Below are positions 32,790-43,120 of a DNA stretch of 64,000 bases, one piece after another (within the stretch, counting starts at the first letter, position 1; every line of letters starts with the position of its first letter). Both the position numbers and the translations under genes were made by a program. Under the pieces are notes generated by a model that did not search any database, was not told the DNA's origin, and saw nothing but the letters and a program-made list of their open reading frames with translations. The DNA is from Caenorhabditis remanei (Eukaryota; Nematoda; Chromadorea; Rhabditida; Rhabditidae): the NCBI RefSeq assembly GCF_010183535.1, contig NC_071330.1:13993717-14057716 (forward strand), read 5' to 3'.

Positions 32790-33080
32790 AATTTCTAGGC
32801 CACCGATTTGGGGGTTTCCCCTGTTTTTAAGCGATTTTTAAGCGATTTTACCATGATTTTTGGCTCTGAAAACGTGAAAAATCGCTCGAAAATAAAAATT
32901 TGGGTCTCTAGGCCACCAGTTTGGTATTCCAGGCCACAGGTGTCATTTCTGAGAGTATGTGGCCGGTGGTTTTTGCAACGTTTTTGGCGATTTTTGATGA
33001 AAAACACCTAGAAAATCGGAAATCGAAAATTTGGGTTTCTAGGCCACCAATTTGAAAATTTTTAGGTCATGCTATCATTT
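32790..33080. repeat. GGCCTAGAAACCCAAAT dispersed repeat, three units
   Basis: The motif GGTGGCCTAGAAACCCAAAT or its complement occurs near 32800, 32905 and 33040 with AAAATCG-rich spacers. Related blocks are at 40140-40330, 47920-48310 and 49450. Confidence -1.
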
Positions 33081-33479
33081 TTAGTTTTAGTGTTCAAATG
33101 ACTTTTCATGCTGCCGTCCACTTTTTTGTGACAGTTCCATTTTTCCGAGTTCTAAAAGCAAAAACCCTTCATCGGGTCGTCCTGTCATGGAAATTTAAAT
33201 GTATTGTCTGTTTGCTTATCGCTGGTGCAAAATGGAGCAGTGCCAGGTACACCGATACACAATTTGCATTTGAATTGATCCATTGTTGTCTTATAAGGCG
33301 CCGATTGATAGGTGATACGGAAAGGCTGTGCATGGTAAAGAAGAGTTGTGCCACGTGACTACATATATGTAAAAAATCGGAAAAATTGAGTCGCAATGTT
33401 TTATATCTTTCTGCTATCGCTGGCAAAAGAAAAAACAATAAAAATTTGAAATTTGAACTATATCTCATCTCTTTAAGAG

Positions 33480-33600
33480 CTTTCAAAAAAGTATAATCAT
33501 GGCCTAGTAAGGTCCCACCACGAAAACTACAGTAACCCGGTTAAAAGACACATTTTGTAGTTTCGCGGTGAGACCAAAATTGGTCATGATTACACTTATT
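33480..33600. repeat. GGTCCCACCACGAAAACTAC foldback family, one unit
   Basis: Left arm AAGTATAATCATGGCC; right arm GGTCATGATTACACTTATTT, with the centre ACTACAGTAACC. Confidence -1.
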
Positions 33601-33739
33601 TTTGAAAATCAGCAATTTTTTCGATTGTCATCATAAAATGCTTGGGATAATTATTGAAATACTTCTAAAAATTGGATAAAAACCAAGAAAAAGTGACTTT
33701 CTGAATGTCTGGCGCACCTTTGACGCGTTTGTTCTCACA

Positions 33740-34190
33740 AGGGAAATCTTTGGAGACGTCACTTTCAAACGACCTATAAATTTAATTATAGGTATTTTCG
33801 ACCACGGGGAGTCCATTTCTGCAGTCAAAACCTGCTAAATGTATCCGCGAGCCGAGTTATGAGCTCTCAAACATTTCACATGGATAATCTTTTTCATATG
33901 GAATTCCAAATTGGCAAGTAGTATACGCAAGATATTATCATTTTTGAGACGTACAATCACGGGTAAATCGCTGGGGAACACGAATGGAACCGTGCGGTGG
34001 CGTATATGCGGCCGATTTGGAATTCCATGTGAATAGGCTTAACCATATGACAAAGTTTGAGAGCTCATAACTCGGTTCGCAGATATATTTAGCAGGTTTT
34101 AACTGCAGAAATTGACTCCCCGTCGTCGAAAATACCTATCACTAAATTTATAGGTTGTTTGAAAGTGGCGTCTCCAAAGACTTCCCTTGT
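33740..34190. repeat. Foldback element with GTCTTTGGAGACG arms
   Basis: The arms, about 130 bp each, run from GGAAATCTTTGGAGACGTCA to GAGCTCTCAAAC and back (TTTGAGAGCTCATAACTCGG). The loop of about 200 bp holds CTGGGGAACACGAATGG and GTGCGGTGGCG. A second copy at 45.48-45.84 kb keeps the same loop blocks. Confidence -1.
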
Positions 34191-34309
34191 CAGATTTTTA
34201 AAAGCAACTTTGAGATTCTCATCCTCAATTACGTATTAAACTAGGCTGGTGTGCCTTCTTCGCATTTCATGAAAAACTAACACCGTGATTTTTACAATTT
34301 TAAGATTTT

Positions 34310-34590
34310 AGACATGTTCTTACCTAGAGAATCCTCCGAAACCTCGAACAACTTCAAATAAAAGAAATAAATATTAGAATTCAATAAAAATAGGGAGAAA
34401 ATTGGTCGAAAGCCATTCCGGGAGGCTCTCTTGATGCAAACTGATGGAGACATGTGGAAAGAGAGGACGCTTGGTGTTGGAGGTGTCGCTATGTCTCTGT
34501 GTCTCTGTGTCTCTAGCTGTGACCGTTTGCACTTTTTGCATAAACACGCCCGTGCCAACTAGCCGGAACATTTCATATCATGAGTCATAT
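34310..34590 (+). repeat. Family G repeat
   Basis: Variant CATTCCGGGAGGCTCTCTTG instead of CATTCAGTAGG, shared with the 13.2 kb copy, so these two form a subfamily. Confidence -1.
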
Positions 34591-34768
34591 TACCCATTTT
34601 GACCGCTCGCTCAAAGGACGACCCAGGGACGGAAGGATTTTTTTGGAAAGGAAGACGGAATGATCAATTTGAGGAAAATCATCCCTGAAAACGAATTTTT
34701 GTCGTTTTTTTATACGAGGATAAAACATGATACATTTTATTTATGAAAAAAGAAATATGCATAATAAT

Positions 34769-34843
34769 TTATAAAGATCCATTTCCAGTTCTCAAACTTT
34801 GCTCTGGAGAGTTTGACGGCAAGCAACGGCGTGAGAGATCAAT
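34769..34843 (-). CDS. Candidate last exon, unrecognised
   Basis: After acceptor TTTTTACAG, 24 codons read IDLSRRCLPSNSPEQSLRTG and stop at 34769, phase 0. No partner exon is visible upstream. Short, so only a weak call. Confidence -1.
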   Translation of the reverse strand: MDLSRRCLPSNSPEQSLRTGNGSL

Positions 34844-34979
34844 CTGTAAAAAGAGGAACCGTTATTACAAATAGATAGGGACGTTTCAATATAATATTTT
34901 ATAAGAAATTTCCGATTTTTTGGCAAACATTAAAAACTGTGACTTTTATATGATAATCTCAAAATCGCTTTCAAAAATC

Positions 34980-35590
34980 TAGGAACAAACGCGTCAAAGG
35001 TACGCCAGACAGTCAAAAAGTATTTCTTAAAATTTCTATCTGATTTTCAACCAATTTCTGAATTTATGTTCTGAATAAAAAACACTTTTTAATGTAACAA
35101 TAAGCGCGAAAAGTAGTTAATCGCAATTTTTTTGAAAAAAAAAACGGCGAAGGTACGCCAGCGACACACTGAAGTTCCCACTAACTCGCGTCGAAGTTGC
35201 GCTAGACTACTTATATTTTTGTTGGAAACCCACTTAGGAAGACGCGCCTCAGGTGCGCCAGATTATATTTTTCGTTTTGAAACGCCTCAAAAATCGATAT
35301 TTCAACTCGAAACTGTTGAAAAATCGCAAAAAATCCTGAATTTGGATCGAAAACGAGACAGGAAATTGATTTTGAGCTCAAAAAATCCAGCTTTTAGCTG
35401 TGTCTTAATTCAAAATCTCATTCTCGACTTAAAATCTGGAATTTTTCACTCAAAAATAGAATTTCCATCCTATTTTGAGTGCTTTTCAATGAAAAAAAGC
35501 TCAAAAATCGTTTATTTTTAACGGAAAAACAAAATTTTTGAGCTACAAACCCGATTTCTTCCGATTCAGAGCCATCATATTAGCCAAAAT
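34980..35590. repeat. Family C repeats, inverted
   Basis: Motifs near 34990, 35150 and 35240 on the minus strand, then a GAAAAAAAGCTCAAAAATCG spacer that recurs at 36330. Confidence -1.
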
Positions 35591-35601
35591 TGCGTGCAAA
35601 T

Positions 35602-36123
35602 CAGAGTTGAGCGGAATGCGGTTTTTGAAATGGCGGAAGGCGGAAGGCGGAAAGCGGAATGAACAATTTTTGGGCGGAAAGCGGAAGGCGGAAGGCGGAA
35701 TTTAAAAAATATCGGCGGAAAGCGGAGAGCGGAAGGCGGAAGCGAAAATTTTTTGGCGGAAGGCGGAAGGCGGAAAGCGGAATGGAAAAAAATGCCAAAA
35801 GGCGGAAGGCGGAACACAATGTCGCTTTCAAAAATACGATTTTGGCCTTATTTTGTAGTAAAAAACACTAAAATGGTTAAATTTGAGTTAAATTTTGTTT
35901 TTTTGATAAAAACTGATAGCTTTGCTGCAAAAAACCACAAAAATATCAGTAAATTGGAATCAAATTTTCAAGCTGAGGAAAAAATCTTTGAACAGCGGAA
36001 GGCGGAAGGCGGAAAGCGGAAATAGGAAAATGTTTGGCGGAAAGCGGAAAGCGGAAGGCGGAAAGAAAAAAGTGGCGGAAAGCGGAAGGCGGAAGGCGGA
36101 AGGCGGAATTCCGCTCAACTCTG
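35602..36123. mobile_element. hAT-like element with GGCGGAA heptamer arrays
   Basis: Ends CAGAGTTGAGCGGAAT and ATTCCGCTCAACTCTG are exact complements. The exact duplication GTGCAAAT is at 35594-35601 and 36124-36131. Two blocks of GGCGGAA/AGCGGAA heptamers flank a unique centre (35830-35990). It shares the CAGAGTTG end with the TTCCGAC elements, but its heptamer differs by one base (TTCCGCC). Confidence -1.
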
Positions 36124-36440
36124 GTGCAAATTGCAATTTTACAGTAAAATGGGTTTGAAACCTGATTTTTGGCTCGGATATTGAGTTTTCCCCTGGAAAA
36201 CTGGGCTTAGAACCTCTAAAATTGATTATAAAATGCTGGGAAACGCGTCAGAGGTGCGCCAGGCCTTCTGGAATTTTCTCAAAAATGAGTTCAATGAGTT
36301 TTCAGCCTACTTTGACTGATTTTCAATGAAAAAAAGCTCAAAAATTGTTGATTTTCAACGGAAAAACACAATTTTTGAGCTAAAATTCGGTTTCTTCTTT
36401 GAAGCCTCGCCTTTAGTACTAGTCTTTATCTATGTATCCA

Positions 36441-36619
36441 CAGGGGTGCGCGACGCAAAGTCTCTTAAACGCGCTTCGTCTCACAGCGGTTGGCACGGTG
36501 CCAAAAACAGACTTGGCTGAGTGTGTTTGTCGTATCTTTCAATAAAAACCGCGACGCGTACGCAACGCGAGGGGAAAATGCAAAACTTTTCGTTGCGGAC
36601 CTTACGCCTCGCACCCCTG
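36441..36619. mobile_element. Candidate short hAT-like element
   Basis: Ends CAGGGGTGCGCG and CGCACCCCTG. The GC-rich body has CGCGACGCGTACGCAACGCG. Flanking 8-mers TGTATCCA and TGTGTATT do not match, so the ends are supported only by their inversion. Confidence -1.
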
Positions 36620-36668
36620 TGTGTATTTAAAACTGTCTTAAATTGAGTAACTTAAAAACTCACTAATT

Positions 36669-37150
36669 ACAATCCTCCTTCGGAACTTTTTCTGTTTCTC
36701 CATTTTCCTTCTTCACCTTCTCCTTCTTCATCTTCACCATGTTTGGGTGCTCTTATTTTTTTGGAGCAGACGTGGCGACAGGTTTGGAGGGTGGCCACCG
36801 CAATTTGATCCGGGAAGTGAAAAGCGCCGGCACCGTTCCTGGTGATGGGATCGGTGCACATTTCACTCCCCGTTTTTTGAGTCCTCAATCAACGGGCAGC
36901 AGTCTGCGTCTATAAAAGTTCTAATTATGTAATATAATTTATATTCGTCTGAAACTGGAGAAAAATAAAAAAAACTCACGCCAGAACGGGTTTTGTGGCA
37001 GATTCTCTCGTTGGCCATGCAACATCGAATGTCTGTAATAATTCAAAAATTAGAAAAATTAAATTAAAATATGAAAACTTACGGTGCGCCTGGTCATCCT
37101 TCCGTTTGGCCTTCAAACGATCCTTGACTGGAGTGGCACTCATTCTCATT
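36669..37150 (-). pseudogene. Unrecognised Cys-rich gene remnant
   Basis: Exon 1 near 37147-37084 reads MSATPVKDRLKAKRKDDQAH. Exon 2 near 37033-36979 reads CCMANERICHKTRSG. A third block near 36913 reads DCCPLIEDSKNG, then changes frame to MCTDPITRNGAGAFHFPDQI and VATLQTCRHVCSKKIRAPKH, ending in a Glu/Gly tail at 36669. Exons 1 and 2 join in phase (GTAAGT, ATTACAG). The frame change sits at an A6/G4 run near 36875. The paired Cys suggest metal binding, but I recognise no family. Confidence -1.
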
Positions 37151-37199
37151 CTAAAAACTAAATTCGCACATATTCCGTATTAAAAAATTTGGAAAATTT

Positions 37200-37520
37200 G
37201 GGTTTTTTCGATCTGAAACAGCAATTTTTTACCCGCTGGCGCACCTCTGACGCGTTCTCAGACTGGCCGACAGTATTCACAAGCTTCTAAGCTCTTATCT
37301 GGCGTACCATTGCCGTTTTTTTCTTTTAAAAACTGTTTTTTTCCAGATAACAAATTCAGAAATTGGTTGAAATACTCAAAACATTATCATAAATCGAGAA
37401 AAATGACTTTCTGACTGTATGGCGCATCTTTGACGCGTTTTTACCTAGTTTTTAAAAAGTGATTTTGAGATTCGCATCCTCCATTACATATTAAACTAGT
37501 CTGGTGCGCCAGGCGTACAT
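37200..37520. repeat. Family C repeats
   Basis: Motifs near 37236 and 37420 (CGCATCTTTGACGCGTTTTT), plus weaker ones at 37310 and 37505. Confidence -1.
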
Positions 37521-37549
37521 TTGCCATGAATTTAATTGATTTTTAGATG

Positions 37550-37900
37550 ATTTTATGTCTAAAATCTCATTCCTTACCTTCAGAATCCTCCGAAACATCG
37601 ATAAACTTCAAATAAAAGCAATAAATATTAGAATTCACAAAAAATAGGGAGAAAATTGATCGACAAGCCATTCAGTAGGCTATCATGAATACATAACTGA
37701 TGGAGAACTGTGGAGAAGGACAGAGAGAGAAGAGGGTTTCTCGGTGTCTGTGTCTCTGTGTCTCCGTGTCACTAGTTGTGACCTTTCTCACTTTTTGAAT
37801 AGACATACCCCTGCCAGCTAACCAGCCGGGAGACATGACATTTCATAATATACATGAGTATGTGATCATTGGAACACTAATGTTATCGGAATGGCGCCTG
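37550..37900 (+). repeat. Family G repeat
   Basis: Full copy with CCTTACCTTCAGAATCCTCC and CAAGCCATTCAGTAGGCTAT, ending near ACATGACATTTCATAATATA. Confidence -1.
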
Positions 37901-37975
37901 ACATCTGCTGACCACGGGCCCCCTACGCACCCAAATGACCCAAGGGATTACTGACGCTTTAGCAGTGCGAATTCT

Positions 37976-38100
37976 TACTGTAGCTTAAAGGCGCATAGCG
38001 AAAAAGTTTTCATACAGCATATAAACATAATCACCCGTTTTTTGATCAAATTCAGTGTTTTGGTGTTTTATATCAAATAAATTTTTTGAAAAATGAAAAT
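37976..38100 (+). mobile_element. TA-flanked MITE, one end
   Basis: TACTGTAGCTTAAAGGCGCA then AGTTTTCATACAG; the same order occurs in reverse at 58.49-58.37 kb. The second end is not seen here. Confidence -1.
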
Positions 38101-38181
38101 TTTGAAAATTACCAGTTTGAGGATAATTATTTCTCTATTCATCACTGGAAACAAATTTTAGTGTTTTTTGATTTCAAACTG

Positions 38182-38403
38182 TTATATCTCAAATACTGAG
38201 AACTGACCCAAAGTACGTCCAGGTAAACCAACGTTTAGGGAATTATCAACTTCAATCTTTATCTTCCCGACGAGCCGGATTCGATAAATTCTTCTTCGGT
38301 AAATTATTAATAGGAAAAATAGATATTGACTATACCAATTATTTTCAACTTTCATCTCACAATACCAGACGAGGCCACCTCTATCATTGGAAAACTCCAA
38401 GAT
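38182..38403 (-). pseudogene. Possible gene fragment
   Basis: After acceptor GAATTTTAG the frame reads EFSNDRGGLVWYCEMKVENN and RLVGKIKIEVDNSLN. It is faintly like a MATH-type beta-sheet domain, but I would not assign it. The upstream splice site would leave an intron of only 29 bases, too short to trust. Confidence -1.
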
Positions 38404-38594
38404 CTAAAATTCGTGAGCATTTTTTCACTCACCGCGTCCTCAGTAAAATAGTTAGTCCTACGGCTCAATAAAACATTAAGCTTTCTCCAGTATTGCGGTA
38501 CAACTGACATGAATAAGTATTCGCCCATCCAATAACACTAACAATTCATTTACCTTCCACGTGTTCACTATTCTCCCTCTATTTATTTCAAGTT

Positions 38595-38609
38595 CCCCCC
38601 CCCCCCCCC
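38595..38609. repeat. C homopolymer tract
   Basis: Fifteen Cs between the 38.18-38.40 kb fragment and the family P array, outside any family G copy; G-quadruplex capable on the minus strand. Confidence -1.
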
Positions 38610-38649
38610 ACCTATTGACCTTGCCACGTACTCTCACGTACGTATTTTA

Positions 38650-39340
38650 AATAAAAAATAAAAATATAAAAAAAGTAGGCGGAGCTATCTAAAAATTATC
38701 AACTACAAAAACATAGTCCTTATCATATTCTACATTTCTTTAGTCGACAACATTTTTCTAGCTCCGCCTACTTTTGAGATACATCTGTCTGAAAGTTGAG
38801 AACTGAAAAAAAACTAGAAAAACCTCGATTTTCTGGAATTTTTCACTGTTTTTTGAAAGTTTTCGATTTGAAAATTGCACAAAAACTCTCAAAAATCTGT
38901 CAAAACCTGAAAACCTGTAAATACAGAGAGAGAGCGCAGACAATCTGACTCTCTCGCTTCTCTGCGTCTCTCACTCTCCCTCTTATTCACCGTTAGAAAT
39001 GCTTGTATCTCAAAAGTGGGCGTAGCTACTTTAAAATTGTCAACTACAAAAATGTAGTTCTTAAAGTTCAGTACATTTTTGTAGTTGAAAACTTTTTTCT
39101 AGCATCGCCCCTTTTTGAGATACATCGCTTTGAAATTTTGTGGAGACGCAGACAACTAGACGCTCTCGTTGTCTGCGTCTCTCACTCTCCTTCCAAAACT
39201 TCAAACGATCGTATCTCAAAACTCGGCGGCGCTAGAAAAAAACTTCCAACTAGTAAAATTTACAGAATTTCAAGGGCTATATTTTCATAATTGAAAATTT
39301 TCAGGTAGCTCCGCCCACTTTTGAGATACATGGCTTTATG
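38650..39340. repeat. Family P repeats, three units
   Basis: Units near 38665-38790, 39000-39125 and 39195-39340, separated by CAGAC...CTCTCGTTGTCTGCGTCTC linkers. A 15-base C run lies just before them at 38595-38609. Confidence -1.
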
Positions 39341-39416
39341 AGGTATCAGCAATCTCAACCAATCTCAAGCGATCTCAATCATAAAACATGACAATTTTAT
39401 ACGTGAAAAAGAAAAA

Positions 39417-39717
39417 TCACCAGACAACCATGAAAAAATATTGGCGAGCATTAGTAGTCAATTTGAATTCTCTCGATCCTTCTCCTCCACTGTCTTCATC
39501 CTCATCCTCTGTAACAACGTCTTCTTCTTCTTCTTCTTCTTCTTCTGAATCCCGATTTTTAATTATTTTTTCGTATTGATCGATTGCTTTTTGTGTCAAT
39601 GGCTCCTCGTCAAAACCGACATGAAATCGCATTCCAACTGTCGCAGTCTTCCCGTCAGCTCGTTTAATGTCCACTCCTCCATTTATATGGAACATTTGAG
39701 TCGGGTGCCACGGGGAT
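39417..39717 (-). CDS. Unrecognised last exon with acidic tail
   Basis: Starts after TATATTTCAG and reads SPWHPTQMFHINGGVDIKRA, GKTATVGMRFHVGFDEEPLT, then a run of eight Glu and EDEDEDSGGEG before the stop at 39417. The first half looks folded and the tail looks like an acidic linker. I see no earlier exon before the F-box gene at 40.8 kb. Family unknown. Confidence -1.
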
Positions 39718-39929
39718 CTGAAATATATTAACATTTTAAATTTGTCCAGATTTTCAGCTCAATTTTAAGCCAAAAACCAAGAAAATAGCTCAACAATGAA
39801 CAAAGTTAGAGATTTTCGAAAAATTTCGAAAATCAAAAAATCACAAAATCTACCGCAACCCGATCAGTTTTGTGTCAAGACCCTCGAAACTTAATTTTTC
39901 GAATTTAGCTCATCAAGACGATTCGAAAG

Positions 39930-40330
39930 AGTATAATCATTCCCTAGTAGGGTCCCACCACGAAAACTACAGTAACCAGCCAGAGTGTAAAGGCGCGTAC
40001 CGTACTCTAAAGTATTTTTTGCAGCTAGTTTTGCCTGCAAGCATCAATTTGATTTAAAAAATTAAGACATTATCTTAAAAAATGAAAAAGTTACAGAGTT
40101 TCGAAACTTTTCGAAAAAGCATGATCTAAAAATCCTCAAATTGGTGGCCTAGAAACCCAAATTTCCGATTTCCGACAGATTTTTCATGGTTTTTGATGTT
40201 TTTTGTCAAAAATTGTTAAAAACATGTCAAAACTAGCCAAAAAATTGCAAAAATCGGTCTCAAACTCTCAGAAATTCCACGTGGCCTAGAATTCCAAACT
40301 GGCGGCCTAGAAACCCAAATTTTTATTTTT
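39930..40330. repeat. Half foldback unit and GGCCTAG repeats
   Basis: GAGTATAATCATTCCCTAGT and GGTCCCACCACGAAAACTAC at 39930-39970, then GGCCTAG repeats at 40145 and 40270-40320. The latter block, CTCTCAGAAATTCCACGTGG, is the uninterrupted form of the 48.04 kb insertion site. Confidence -1.
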
Positions 40331-40592
40331 TCGAATGTTTTCAAATCGAAATTTGTCGATTTTGGCCACATTTTGTTGTAAAAAGCTCATAAAATCGGTA
40401 TTTTTTTGAACAAGACTATGTTTGAAAAAAGTTCGAAAAATGGGTCTCACAACGAAAAAATGAAATTTGCGAATTTTGAGACTTAACTCAAATTTTTGAA
40501 ACTTTCAGCAATTTTCATATAGAAATTCTAATTCCCGGCTGAATTCCCGAAATTTTGATACCCATATTGATAGGTTTTCAAAAAAAAAGTGT

Positions 40593-40662
40593 GCAGTGGT
40601 GGCCGAGTGGTTAAGGTAGACACTAGGAATCTGAGGTACCAGGGTTCGATTCCACATAGGGG
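40593..40662 (+). tRNA. tRNA-like sequence (Leu/Ser type), probable pseudogene or SINE head
   Basis: GGTGGCCGAGTGGTTAAGG matches an A box with D arm, and GGTTCGATTCC (40643-40653) is a perfect B box. Stems of the T arm and acceptor do not pair well and the variable arm is missing, so it is not a functional tRNA. About 250 bp around it recur inverted at 47.16-47.43 kb. Confidence -1.
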
Positions 40663-40800
40663 AAAAGTTTTTTGTTTTTGCTAATATAGGTAGAAAATGT
40701 GTTTTTGATTGGTTTAGCACGCTAAAAATGTTGAAAAATGTGAGTTTTAGGGCGAAAATTTGATTTTGAAATTTTCAAAATCTCAATCCTGGAACAGAAC

Positions 40801-42421
40801 TCACTTATAATCTCTTTTCACTGTCTTAACATCTCTCACTTCTCCCTCCAACCCCTCCAGAATAATACTCCATTCCAATTTCTCCTTCGCTTGGAACATA
40901 TAGAACCCAATTCGTTCGTTCCCATGGTTTTCCAGACTCCAATTCTTCAAAAACAGGTTCAAATCTTGATTGGATAGCGTGGTAAGACCTCCATAGATAT
41001 TCCGGCAGCTCAAAGATTTCAACTGGTCAAAATCCAGCCATTCGGAGACGGTTCCAGCGTTTAAATCATCGATTTTTCCTTGAAATTTAAAGTTTGCATG
41101 ACGAGTTGATTGGTAGCGTTCATTGATGTATAATTTTCCGATATCTTTTTTGAGATTCTCCATGAACCAGTTCATATGACCATTATCGTATTGGCTACTG
41201 TTCACTGTCATTTCTGGAATCTTGATTACGGTATCCAGACATTTCATGAAGCCGTTCAAGTCATCGGTAGTCATCTCTGATCCAATATTAATATACATGG
41301 ATCCAATTTCAGCCTTGAAGACCTCCCGGATTTGATCTACCAGCCTTGAGAATTCCCTCCCAGGATTTTCAGACCTGACACTTAAACTGTTTGCACCTTC
41401 TTCATAATCCAATGAGTTCGGGAAAACAAGAAAATGCCAAGATTCTTCGAGAAATTTCAACTCAAGTTTATAATGATCCATCACGGTAATATTCATTAGG
41501 CTCCGCCCCTTTTTCGCGGCCGACTTCATGGAGATTTCCTTTGTTTTGAGGGAGACTCGGGAGAATTGGAATCTGCAAAAAAAGATTATTTAGAATCGTA
41601 CTTGTCAAGGCCCGGCTTCAAAAAATGGTCCTTTTTTCCAATGTTTTTTCAATTTTTCATCGAAAATGTGAACATTTTTGACTATTTTTCAGATTTTCTT
41701 CCAATTTTGAATCATAGTCGAAAATTTGACTTTTTCCCGAAAAAATTCAAAAAATTTCAAAAAATTCAAAAATTTGAAATTTGACTTTCGCTCCAGTTTG
41801 CTTGACAACTATTATATGTTTAGAATCGTACTTATCAAAACGCGTCTCAGGCGCGCCAGCGGATTTGAAAACATGATTTTCGCAAGAAAATAACCTAAAA
41901 AATTGGAAAATTAAGCCAAAATCAAAAAATTATGTGTTTCTCTAAAATGTTTAAATACGAAAATTGCAAATATTATCTGGTTTCAAATCAAATTTTACGA
42001 TTTTCAGCTCATTCTGTTCGTTTTCAACAGATTTTGGCAATTTATAGGTTATTTTCATACAAAAATCCTGCTTCTGGGGCGCCTGGGACGCGTTTTGAAC
42101 ATAATTTTTTGATTTTGCTTCAAATTTTCCAATTTTAGTTTTTTTTCTTGCAAAACTCATGTTCAAAACGCGTCCAAAAGAAAAATTCAAATCAACTGGC
42201 GTGCCTGAGACGCGTCGTTTTGACAAGTCGTCAACAGAGTTGCATGGAAGTGAAAATTTCTTATCCGGAAGTCGGAAGTCGGAAGTCGGAATTGCATGCA
42301 ACTCTGGTCGTCACATAACTCCATGAACTTACATCTCAATTGGATTCAAAAACTTGAAAATCAAATCGAAAACTTCTTCCGGCATGGAGAGAATTGTGGG
42401 AGGTTTAGATAGTGCTGCCAT
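40801..42421 (-). CDS. FBXB-family F-box protein, two exons, 286 residues
   Basis: F-box proteins bring substrates to SCF ubiquitin ligases; this family has greatly expanded in Caenorhabditis. Exon 1 (42421-42333) reads PTILSMPEEVFDLIFKFLNP, a typical F-box helix, after acceptor TTTTTTCAG, which may be a trans-splice site. It joins in phase to exon 2 (41572-40801). That exon ends the F-box with FQFSRVSLKTKEIS and continues to an FBA_2-like region, including LKSLSCRNIYGGLTTLSNQD and LNLFLKNW. The total of 861 bases is open and ends in TGA, so the gene looks intact. The 760-base intron holds the 72-bp hAT-like element and family C repeats. Start chosen because it opens the F-box directly after the acceptor. 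Confidence -1.
41588..41840. repeat. Possible decayed TACTTGTCA element in the F-box intron
   Basis: TTTAGAATCGTACTTGTCAA occurs near 41588 and TTTAGAATCGTACTTATCAA near 41817, with GGCCCGGC just inside the left one and GCTTGACAACTA near the right. It resembles the CATACTTGTCA family, but the ends do not pair exactly. Confidence -1.
42235..42306. mobile_element. Minimal hAT-like element, 72 bp
   Basis: Ends CAGAGTTGCATG and CATGCAACTCTG. Flanks GTCGTCAA (42227-42234) and GTCGTCAC (42307-42314) match at seven of eight. Inside are only three or four heptamers, so this is close to the smallest mobile form. It sits within the F-box gene intron. Confidence -1.
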
Positions 42422-42429
42422 AGTCGTTG

Positions 42430-43120
42430 ACGCCGCTGAAAAAAGAAAATTGTGTTAGTTTTCGAATAAAATTAATTAAGTAAAATACGTTAATTATTGT
42501 TTCATTTGTTAATTAGGGTGTCGAGAAAGGGTCACGCATGAGCTTAATTCTCACGTGAGTCTTCAATCGCTGAAAATCTCCGATTTGCAGATTTTTTGCG
42601 ATTTTTCGCCGATTTTCAGCGATTGGGAATATTACGGTTAAAATCAGATGAAAATGCGAATTTTCTTATTGAAAAATGAAGATAATGTGAATTGAAAGTG
42701 CGACACCGCTGACAGAGAAAATGAGAGAGAGTGAGAAATCTATAGACGCAGAGAAAAAGAGGGGCGACCTATTTATTGATTTCGTCATTATTATTTGTGG
42801 AAGAAAAAAGGGAAACACCTTAGGCAAATGAGGAAACAGTGTGATAAGATGCGGGAAATGGCAATTTTAATACATGTTTTATTCGCGAACTGCATTGCGA
42901 AAAACTTTTTTTTTTTTTTTGAAATTTTCAAACTTGTCAAAAATCGGGTCGCATCAAACTGAGTTTTAAAAACTAAAGAATATACCAAAATGTAGAAAAT
43001 CAGCGAGTTCTACGTCTGTGACCTACCAGGTGATGGAAATCGCAGAAAATCAACCAAAAATGTGATTTTTCGAAAAAAAAAATGTTAGAAAGGGGTCTTC
43101 CTAGGGAAGAAATACTAAAT
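42430..43120. other. Intergenic, with a hAT-like fragment
   Basis: CAAACTTGTCAAAAATCGGG near 42930 and ATATACCAAAATGTAGAAAA near 42984 resemble the CATACTTGTCA family. The rest is AT-rich; I see no gene. Confidence -1.

Noticed and set aside
36441..36619. Firm hAT call
   Set aside because: Inverted ends are clear but the flanking 8-mers do not match, so it is listed only as a candidate.
40593..40662. Functional tRNA-Leu
   Set aside because: A and B boxes are good, but the T stem and acceptor stem do not pair and position 33 is not T.
41588..41840. Intact hAT-like element in the F-box intron
   Set aside because: The repeated TTTAGAATCGTACTT is longer than 8 bp and includes part of the putative end; a local duplication fits as well.
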